From NCBI GenBank assembly GCA_026770585.1, contig MU646303.1, positions 1,623,088-1,633,641 on the forward strand: a stretch of 10,554 bases of DNA, read 5' to 3'. How positions within the stretch are numbered: position 1 is the stretch's first letter; the number at the start of each line of letters is the position of its first letter. The notes below the pieces were generated by a model. The model made no database searches. It had not been told where the DNA came from and worked only from the letters and a program-made list of their open reading frames with translations. Source of the DNA: Baffinella frigidus (Eukaryota > Cryptophyceae > Cryptomonadales > Baffinellaceae). A program made the translations under genes and the position numbers. Positions 1-6,058 of the stretch are shown piece after piece.

Positions 1-35
1 ACGTGAAATCTTCCCGGTGGCGCGGGGGCACTTAC

Positions 36-140
36 CGAGAGCAAGTGGGTGTGACCCTTGGCGGTGAGCGCGAGCTTGTGCGTGACCGACACCGAGGCGG
101 GCCCGTCGCCCAGCTGCCGCTCCAACGCTTTCGGGAACGC
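36..140 (-). CDS. Internal exon of unrecognised gene (possibly the CCCH gene)
   Basis: This 105-nt, 35-codon exon is phase 0 at both ends. Its acceptor is GTCCCGCCCGCAG. Its donor, TCTCG|GTAAGTGCC, is the best match to the GTAAGT consensus in the window. It encodes AFPKALERQLGDGPASVSVT followed by HKLALTAKGHTHLLS, with GC-rich third positions. I do not recognise the family. The next upstream minus-strand exon, 2811-2722, also ends in phase 0, so both may belong to one gene separated by a 2.58-kb repeat-filled intron. The rest lies off the left edge. Confidence 0.6.
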
Positions 141-286
141 CTGCGGGCGGGACAGCACAGTCAACCTCAGAACAAACCATACACCACGCAGCAGACAGGA
201 AAGGTGACAACCCTGCCAAGTTAAAATAAAGTGGAGGCACGCCGTCGTAAGGGCCTTTCAAGGCGAGGCAATCCACTGGAGGAGGA

Positions 287-655
287 CCTAACAAGCCTCC
301 GGCGGCCCCTGCGGGGGGCTTGCTGCGCGACCCGAATCTCGGTCGACCCTGCGGAGGGCTTCCCGGGCGTCTGGTCCCTCTCCGATGCGTGAAACGAATT
401 CACATCGGAGGGGGGTCCTAACAAGCCTCCGGCGGCCCCTGCGGGGGGCTTGCTGCTCTAATCAAGCGCGACCCGAATCCCGGTCGACCCCTGCGGGGGG
501 CTTCCCTGGCGTCAGGTCCCTCCCCGATGTGTCAAACGAATTCACATCGGAGGGGGACCTAACAAGCCTCCGGCGGCCCCTGCGGGGGGCTTGCTGCGCG
601 ACCCGAATCGCGGTCGAGCCTCCGGCGGCCCCTGCGGGGGGCTTGGTCCCCCGCC
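287..655. repeat. GC-rich tandem repeat, ~130-141 bp units
   Basis: Units starting CCTAACAAGCCTCCGGCGG lie at 287, 417 and 558 (periods 130 and 141), with a partial fourth near 615. Each contains an AAGCC...GGCTT hairpin with G/C runs. The junction between units carries a second dyad (TCCGATGTGT with ACATCGGA, near 522-552). The open frames here in several phases are products of the repeat, not genes. Confidence 0.85.
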
Positions 656-849
656 ACCTGTGTAGTAAATTACCGCTGAAGGTCACAAAACACGCGATAC
701 ATTCAAACTTCATCGGTCACGTCCCGACTTCCTGGTACAAACTCAACGGCAGTCAGCACTTGCTCGCCTTCTGCAGGATTCTGGGTCACGTGACCGTCAG
801 TGCGCCTGAGGCCCTTGAAAGGCCCAATCATCTACCTGAAATCTGGGAC

Positions 850-894
850 GGGTCCGCCTCAGGACAGACACGCCATCTGTCCTGAGACGGACTC
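850..894. repeat. Long hairpin, 19-nt arms
   Basis: Left arm 850-868 (GGGTCCGCCTCAGGACAGA) and right arm 876-894 are complementary at 17 of 19 positions around a 7-nt loop. Similar GGGCCCG/CCTCGGG palindromic motifs recur at 5640-5690 and 5750-5785. Confidence 0.8.
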
Positions 895-1320
895 GTAATT
901 TTGGGATATGCCCGCCTTGGGAAAATACGCCAGTCCACGGGTCCAGCAAATCATGCATTTTCCAGAGAACATGCCAAGCACCCCCCCGAGGAGCTAGAGA
1001 TCGGTCTTCGCATCTGTTGGCCACAAAAATAATCCAACAAAGTTGTCGGTTTGGTAACAACGTTTGCAAAAGAAAACTTTTCAGAGGCCGACAGATGCAA
1101 ACACCGCTCTAGAGTGACCTTGATGCGGAAAGCTTTCCAAAAAGGAAAGTCCATTGAGACAATCCCCGTACAAACTGCAAACCATTTCGCCGGTAACGTG
1201 TCCAATATTCCCCGTCACTCCGGAAATCTGGGGCAAGGTTGGCGTTGGTCACTGCTAAGTAGCTAGGGGGACCTGGATGCGGAATGTTTTGCCCTCGACA
1301 GGCTCGATCTCCGCGATCGC
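895..1320. other. Stretch without recognised gene
   Basis: Mixed-composition DNA less GC-rich than the flanks, with no convincing exon, repeat or RNA gene seen on either strand. If the exons at 2811-2722 and 140-36 are one gene, this is intron. Confidence 0.5.
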
Positions 1321-1580
1321 TCCCTGCACCGCCCTGCCATTTTCGAGAGAGGAAAACCCTTTCATGTCGCGCAACGCGCCGCAAACAAGAAGTTTCCGAG
1401 GACAAGCACAACAGCTCCCTGTACCGCCCTGCCATTGTCGAGAGAGGAAAACCATTTTACGCCGAGTCGAGTCGAGAGAGAGCGAGCGAATCTTTCATGC
1501 CACAGCGCAGCAACCCACGAGGTTCAGGAGGGCAATACCACCACGATAACTACCAACATGATCTCATCGCGTCACCCGAT

Positions 1581-1612
1581 GGAATCTATTTCGGTGCACC
1601 GAAATAGATTCC
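1581..1612. repeat. Perfect 32-bp palindrome
   Basis: GGAATCTATTTCGGTG is followed directly by its exact reverse complement, with no spacer. It sits between the two copies of the direct repeat at 1438 and 1630. Confidence 0.95.
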
Positions 1613-1656
1613 TGCCACGGTCGACTGATGGAAACCCTTTTACGCCACGTCGAGTC

Positions 1657-1780
1657 GCGAGAGAGAGAGCGAGAGAGAGAGGGAACCAGAGAGCGAGCGA
1701 GAGAGAGAGACAGAGCGAAAGAGGGAACGATAAAAAGATAGAGAGCGATAAAGAGAGAGAGCGATAAAGAGAGAGAGAAT
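1657..1780. repeat. GA-rich microsatellite
   Basis: Imperfect (GA)n with GAGCGA and GATAAAGA interruptions. It produces spurious Arg/Glu and Ser/Leu open frames on both strands. Confidence 0.95.
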
Positions 1781-1862
1781 CTTTCATGCCAAAGCGCAGC
1801 AACCACGAGGTTCAGGAGGGCGAGAAACCCACACTTGCTACCAACATGGGCTGTGGGGCTCC

Positions 1863-1956
1863 GAAGGGATTCTTGGTGTCTGGGCCACCAAGAATCGGTT
1901 AGTATATTCGAAGGAAAACCCTTACGTCCCTACGGATGGCCTACCGTAGGGTCTTA
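1863..1956 (+). mobile_element. Double-hairpin element, copy 1
   Basis: Hairpin 1 is GATTCTTGGTG (1868-1878) paired with 1886-1896; hairpin 2 is CCCTACGG (1928-1935) paired with 1944-1951. A diverged copy in the opposite orientation lies at about 9165-9260. Two scattered copies of a short structured sequence suggest a small non-autonomous element, but I see no clear target-site duplication. Confidence 0.5.
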
Positions 1957-2009
1957 TGGATGATTCACCTCTGAGTTATTCACGAAATCTCTTTGTAGTC
2001 TGCTGTGTG

Positions 2010-2203
2010 GAGAGGGGCGCGGGAAGCTGACGTGTCAAGGTCGGCGTGGCTGTTCGAGAGGGGAGACAGAGACAGAGACAGAGACAGAGACAACGACAGA
2101 GTCAGAGGCAGAGACAGAGTCAGAGACAAAGCGAGAGCGAAAGGGAGGGAGAGAGGGGCGCGGGAAACAGACGTGTCAAGGTCGGCGTGGCGGTTCGAGA
2201 GAG
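2010..2203. repeat. Direct repeat flanking a GACAGA microsatellite
   Basis: GAGAGGGGCGCGGGAA...GACGTGTCAAGG...GGCGTGGC.GTTCGAGAG occurs at 2010-2061 and 2151-2203 (period 141) with few differences. Between them is (GACAGA)n and a related purine-rich run. Confidence 0.85.
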
Positions 2204-2255
2204 GGTAGATGCGCGCCAGGGCGGTCCGGAACCGCTCCTCCCTCAGAACCTGGTT

Positions 2256-2577
2256 TAGAGGTCAGGGTTGAGGTTTATGGTGTGGGTTTAGGGTGTAGGG
2301 TTTAGGGTTCATGGTTTAGAGTTTGGGGCGTAGGGTTTAGGGTTTAGGGTTGAGAGTTTAGGGTTCAGAGTTTAGGATTTGGGGTTTAGGGTTTAGGGTT
2401 TAGGGTTCAGGGTTCAGGGTTGAGGGTTCAGGGTCAAGGGTTTAGGGTTGAGACTCGATGGTTTAGGGCTTAGGGTTTAGAGTTCAGGGTTTAGGGCTTA
2501 AGGTTTAGAGTTTAGGATTTGGGGTCCAGGGTTTATGGTTTAGGGCTTAGGGTTGAGGGTTTGGGGTTTTGTGTTTA
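2256..2577 (+). repeat. Degenerate telomere-like tract (TTTAGGG and variants)
   Basis: About 320 bp of heptamer-like units: GGTTTAGGG, GGTTCAGGG, GGTTGAGGG, GGATTTGGGG. Units are irregular, so this is an old interstitial tract and not a chromosome end. No open frame of interest crosses it. Confidence 0.9.
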
Positions 2578-2721
2578 GGCCGAACATGCGGCAAAAAGCT
2601 CCGCGTTGGCGACTTGCGTAACTTGCGAATAGTCAGCTAACCTGACTGATGCGTAGCTAGAACGCAACAATGAAAATACTTGACTTGAGAGGGCCGGTGT
2701 GCAGAGCGGGTGTGAATGCAC

Positions 2722-3304
2722 CTCAGCGAAGGCGCTGGGGTCGTCGGCGCGAAGTAGGATGGTCAGGTGGTCGCTCTTTACCCCAACCGGGAGCTGCGCC
2801 TTGCCACACACCTGCAGAGACGAAGAGGAACTCAACCGAGCTCGCTGATGCCGAATCAGCAATGTGGATTTCTGAGGTGCGATCTGGCAACAAGAAGGGG
2901 AGCTCCCTCGCATCCCAAGCCCCAGGTCACTCGCCCACGCCACGCTCAATGGCATGCTATTTCATGACTGGGGAGTAGCGAACCGTGATCCCTGGCTGCG
3001 AAGCCAGGAAGTCTTCGAACCGAGACAGGTGGGTCTTGTGAACTTGCAATCCCAGGTTGACCCTCTCCCCGAGTTCCCCCGCTGCGCTCGTCCGTGGCCG
3101 GTGCGGATACCAGCAGTCTGCGGCGAACTTGCACGCACCGCACTGCTCGAAGTTGGGACAGGGGGGGCGCTCCTCCTTTGGGATGTGAAGGGAAACACAC
3201 CCCGAGGCCCCGCACTTGCCACGCATGAAATGCCCGCACAAGAGGGTGCCGTTCACTCGGAGGATCGGGAGGCCCCCGCGGCGGTTTTCCTGGCCGGATG
3301 CCAT
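2722..3304 (-). CDS. Two-CCCH zinc-finger protein (partial, at least 2 exons)
   Basis: Exon 1 spans 3304-2984 (107 codons) and exon 2 spans 2811-2722 (30 codons), both phase 0. Exon 1 has two CCCH fingers: C23-x7-C31-x4-C36-x3-H40 and C49-x8-C58-x5-C64-x3-H68, the second with exact canonical spacing. Such fingers usually bind RNA or mediate protein contacts. Exon 1 ends near FEDFLASQPGIT at donor ACG|GTTCGC. The 172-nt intron ends in a good pyrimidine tract, TCCTCTTCGTCTCTGCAG. Exon 2 reads VCGKAQLPVGVKSDHLTILL, then RADDPSAFAE, and ends at donor GAG|GTGCAT. I do not recognise the region after the fingers. The start at 3304 (AGCATGGCA) is preferred because the fingers begin soon after it, but the frame stays open to an ATG at 3457. 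If the donor is not used, the ORF ends at 2957. The gene probably continues downstream. Confidence 0.72.
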
Positions 3305-3562
3305 GCTGTAGTGTGTGGAGGGTGGGAAGCTCGGCGTTCGTTCGTAGCTTCCAACCCACGAGCTCACCGCTGGAATTTTCAAATAGAGGATGGACCACAT
3401 GTCTTTTTCATTGCAAACGGCTCGATTTCGAACCTCTGCATGGAGGAAACGGAGCAATCCACATCATCCATTTGGCAGGCAACCGGGGGTGAAAAAATCG
3501 GGATCAAAATCGGGTCAAAATCGGAACGGGGCTAGGGCGGCGTCAGAACCTCTTCCACACCA
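3305..3562. promoter_or_regulatory. Probable shared promoter between divergent genes
   Basis: The CCCH gene (start 3304, minus) and the plus-strand gene (start 3563) are head-to-head with 258 bp between their proposed start codons. It holds three close copies of AAAATCGG (about 3494-3525). I see no clear TATA box. Part of it is open in the CCCH reading frame, so the CCCH start could lie as far up as 3457. Confidence 0.35.
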
Positions 3563-4303
3563 ATGGCCGACGACAACAAGGACTCGCTGGAGGGGATGCT
3601 GGCGTACCTCTCGCAGTACGCAGACTCGCTGGAGGCCGAGAGCGGTGCGCCGGATCCCGAGATCCGCGCCAAGATCGCGCTGCTTAAGCAGGTTTGCCGA
3701 AACTCCCCCACTCATCAGAACGCCTTTGCCGCCAGTCGAATGCAGGCGGTGCTGGATGGTTTCAGGTCGCTGGATCAGGCCCATCACTCTCCCACCAGAG
3801 CGAACACGCTCCCAGCTTCCCCGTCGCTCCCAGCGTGGGCAACCTTAACAATTTGGTTTCCCTTGAGCAGACGATCAGCGACCGCGCCACGGTCGTGCAA
3901 GAGACTAGGGAGCGCATCGAGACGGGCGGGGCGGCGGTAATGTATCAGCATATCACCGCCATGGAGCAGACGGCCGCGAGCATGGAGCGGCTCACGGCAG
4001 ACCCCGATGTTGTGGCATTTCTCGCGACCACCGGCTGCGCGGTACGAGCCCTGCGCCCACCCTGACCCCAGGCCCAGGCCCCGACACCTGCGCTGTGCAT
4101 ATAAACCGCTTCCCCGACCGCAGCACAGGCGATACAGCACACCACTGAGTCCCCCCGGGGCACTCTGCCAGTTGTGGATTGAGCCTGGCTTGTCCTCAGA
4201 GTGTTGTGTGAACATGCCAGCGGGCGACCAAGTGGCCACCCCCGCCACCCCCCGAATCTCCGCCCCCAGATCGCGGCGAGCGTCAACAGGGTTCATGATT
4301 TTC

Positions 4304-4345
<42 letters not shown>

Positions 4346-5230
4346 AGCTAAGTGTTAGGGTCAAGAGTTGGGGTTGAGGGGGTTCTCTCTCTCTCTCTCT
4401 CTCTCTCTCGCTCTCTCGCTCTGTCGCTCTCTCTCCCTCTCTGAGCTAAGAGTTATGGTTGGAGTTAGGTTATCCCTTAAGTGCCTGCGACGTCCTGAGA
4501 CGTCAAAAGGCTCAAATGTCAACTTTGGCATTTTTTAATTAAGCGCCTCTTAATGGAAAATTATAAAAAAACACCAGCTTGTCAGGCTCGCTAAGCTGAA
4601 CAAATTGAGTAATTGGTGCTAAACGACCCGAGAATTTCCTGATTTATCAGACCCGGAAAACCGTCCTCCGCTAAATTCACATCCCTACACCTGATTCCTG
4701 CTTAAAAAAATCATCACGTACCTTTTTCGGCAGATAAGGGATAGGGGTTTCTCTAATAGTCTGAGCTGCATTCCCCCAGGTGGTGTCGGCGGCCGAGTGC
4801 GCAGCGGCTGCGGCGTTTCCTCCTGTGCTGGAGGAGGACGCCGAGGGCGAGGGGGGTTGGGGGGGGCGGCTTGTCGTTAGATATCCGAACCCAGTGTACA
4901 TGAGATGCTCGAAATTAAGGACACGCACCGTCCCTAGGGCGACCACAGGGCCCTACGCATAGGCCTGCTGCCCAGTGTGACTCTCAGCTGCACTGATTAC
5001 GGATTGTTTCTTACAGATACACGCACCATTTCCTCCTGTGAATCTTCGCTACACTCAACCAGGTGGTGTCGGCGGCCGAGGGCGCAGCGGCGGCGGCGTT
5101 TGCTCCCGTGCTGGAGGAGGACGGCGAGGGCGAGGGGGGGGGCGGGGCACGCGGCGGAGAGGGAGGGGGGGCGAGCGCGGATGCGGAGCGGATTGGGGAG
5201 AGCGTCAAGGAGCTTGGTCTCTTTGACTAA
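3563..5230 (+). CDS. Hypothetical acidic/alpha-helical protein, 3 exons, about 192-198 aa
   Basis: The start ATG at 3563 has a good context (CACCAATGG). Exon 1 (3563-3765) encodes MADDNKDSLEGMLAYLSQYA and on to MQAVLDGF. Exon 2 starts at 3816 or 3834 (tandem acceptors CTCCCAG 18 nt apart, both in frame) and ends at 4041 with donor GCG|GTACGA. It encodes a helical, heptad-like stretch (LNNLVSLEQTISDRATVVQE ... MERLTADPDVVAFLATTGCA). Exon 3 (5063-5230) encodes VVSAAEGAAAAAFAPVLEED, a Gly/Glu-rich low-complexity segment, and the end ERIGESVKELGLFD before TAA. All phases agree. The 50- or 68-nt first intron is inferred because the frame shifts between exons 1 and 2; a frameshift mutation or sequencing error is the alternative. 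I do not recognise the family. The gene is divergent from the CCCH gene, 258 bp away, and convergent with MMAA. Confidence 0.55.
4305..4440 (+). repeat. CT microsatellites
   Basis: Two (CT)n runs at 4305-4343 and 4385-4440, each followed by GAGCTAAG.GTTA.GGTT, so the CT run plus the telomere-like tail appears duplicated. They lie in the second intron of the plus-strand gene. Confidence 0.9.
4471..4743. mobile_element. 273-bp AT-rich element with terminal inverted repeats
   Basis: It starts TATCCCTTAAGTGCC, and its end read on the other strand is TATCCCTTATCTGCC: 13 of 15 match. The start shares TATCCCTTAAGTG with the 104-bp elements. The interior is AT-rich, unlike its surroundings, and has no coding potential, so it is non-autonomous. 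Removing it with one TA leaves GGAGTTAGG-TTAGGGGTTT, a continuous telomere-like tract, which implies insertion at a TA dinucleotide. Confidence 0.6.
4780..4962 (+). CDS. Duplicate of the last exon (possible alternative terminal exon)
   Basis: Following the acceptor GCATTCCCCCAG, an open frame reads VVSAAECAAAAAFPPVLEED, then AEGEGGWGGR and 30 further residues to TAG at 4960-4962. Its first ~80 nt are nearly identical to the exon at 5063 (VVSAAEGAAAAAFAPVLEED), after which the two diverge. Phase 0 matches the donor at 4041, so splicing here would give a different C-terminus. It could equally be a decayed duplicate. Confidence 0.4.
   Translation: MVSAAECAAAAAFPPVLEEDAEGEGGWGGRLVVRYPNPVYMRCSKLRTRTVPRATTGPYA
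5063..5230 (+). CDS. Last exon of the plus-strand gene
   Basis: The frame opens at 5042 after a TGA. The acceptor CACTCAACCAG precedes GTG GTG TCG. It encodes an alanine-rich helix, PVLEED, a glycine-rich linker and the end ESVKELGLFD, with stop TAA at 5228-5230. It joins in phase to the donor at 4041. Identity with 4780-4862 shows exon duplication. Confidence 0.5.
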   Translation: MVSAAEGAAAAAFAPVLEEDGEGEGGGGARGGEGGGASADAERIGESVKELGLFD

Positions 5231-5865
5231 TGTTATTTTACTGAAAAGATGAAGCTCTGTGCCACCCAGCCGGAGAATCGGACGCTCTCCTCGTTTTGAG
5301 GAGCCCAGATCAACTTAGGCAGAGCTAGCCATTGTGAGGTAACGCCCCACTGGCGGGACCACCACAGGCCCCAGGCACTGTAGGGGTCTTACGAGGGGGC
5401 GTCGGCATCATCGAGGGACCCCTACAGAGGGAGCAAGGTGCGGGGGCAAACGGGCTATGCGTGGGTGAGCGGGGGGCGGGGGGCAAGGATGCTGCACATT
5501 GAGCTCGCCTGTACACCTGTACTGTACATATGATAGGGGTGTTCCGAATACATCGAGACATCTCGCCCCCCGAGGAACCACCCACGGGTCCTGTGGATAT
5601 TCCTACAGCACGCCCCTAGGGGACTGCCTCGGGACCAAGACGGGCCCGTCTCCGCCTCGGGCCCGAGGTGGGCCCGTCCTAGTGCTGCGCCCTCTCGCCC
5701 GCCCGCTCGCGTCGCGGTCAAGTCCCACCTACAAAAAGGCCTGGGATGGGCCCGCTTCGGGGCGCATTGGCCTTTCCTGAGGCGGGCCTCTCACACTGCG
5801 ATGCCTGACCGCCCACATCTCTCCCTGCCCCGACCCTGCGATTTCTGCGGTCGTGCTATGTCGTC
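5231..5865. other. Convergent intergenic spacer with palindromic motifs
   Basis: No convincing exon. It contains an 11-bp inverted repeat CTGTAGGGGTC (5378-5388) / GACCCCTACAG (5417-5427), a TGTAC-rich dyad near 5512-5528, and palindromes GACGGGCCCGTC (5640-5651) and CTCGGGCCCGAG near 5657-5668. It separates two converging genes, so their 3' ends must lie here. Confidence 0.6.
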
Positions 5866-5969
5866 TATCCCCTAAGTGACCAACGGGCGAAAAATCGCCC
5901 GTGGAAGCCCTAGGCAGGTCCTAGGGCCCTACGGTAGGGCGTATGCACCTACTGGTCACGTAATGGGTA
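5866..5969 (+). mobile_element. 104-bp inverted-repeat element, copy 1
   Basis: It begins TATCCCCTAAGTGACCA and ends TGGTCACGTAATGGGTA. The internal sequence is nearly identical to the copy at 6551 and of the same length. It lies 20 bp beyond the MMAA stop codon, in the probable 3' UTR. Confidence 0.8.
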
Positions 5970-5988
5970 AGTATTGGTACCCCCCTCT

Positions 5989-6058
5989 CTACAGCCCCTG
6001 GGGCGGATCGTTGAGGCGGTTGTGCGCAAAGAAGGTGCCGACCAGCTCTGATGCGGCC
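5989..6058 (-). CDS. MMAA: MMAA exon I (last exon, stop TAG)
   Basis: This 70-nt exon completes the split Trp codon and encodes [22 protein letters not shown] before TAG at 5991-5989. AASELV matches the AADxLL near the C-terminus of the family; the tail is of typical length. The acceptor is CGTGGCGCAG. A 104-bp inverted-repeat element begins 20 bp beyond the stop and would lie in the 3' UTR. Confidence 0.78.

Larger units (their letters stand above)
1329..1848. repeat. Complex direct repeat enclosing a palindrome
   Basis: A block CCGCCCTGCCATTNTCGAGAGAGGAAAACC occurs at 1329 and 1424. A longer unit (GGAAAACC/TTTTACGCC, GTCGAGTCG, a GA-run, AATCTTTCATGCCA, GCGCAGCAACC, ACGAGGTTCAGGAGGGC, ACCAACATG) occurs at about 1438-1560 and again at about 1630-1848. 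In the second copy the GA-run has expanded by over 90 bp. Confidence 0.8.

Noticed and set aside
287-655. CRISPR array
   Set aside because: Repeat units are 130-141 bp with conserved sequence throughout, without short repeats and unique spacers.
385-885. Open frame of 166 codons across the GC-rich tandem repeat
   Set aside because: Its peptide simply repeats with the DNA unit (LTSLRRPLRGACC), and comparable frames exist on the other strand; no start context or splice logic supports it.
1435-1806. Arg/Glu-rich and Ser/Leu-rich open frames on both strands
   Set aside because: They are translations of the GA microsatellite.
2256-2577. A chromosome end (telomere)
   Set aside because: Units are degenerate and of mixed type, genes lie on both sides, and similar tracts in both orientations are scattered through introns.
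2722-2811. DEAH-box helicase fragment, from SDHLTILL resembling the GDHLTLLN motif
   Set aside because: Only a few residues match and no helicase motif is visible nearby; left as unrecognised.
3515-3787. Minus-strand open frame opposite exon 1 of the plus-strand gene
   Set aside because: It is the antisense shadow of the plus-strand coding sequence, whose peptide is better behaved and has a good start context.
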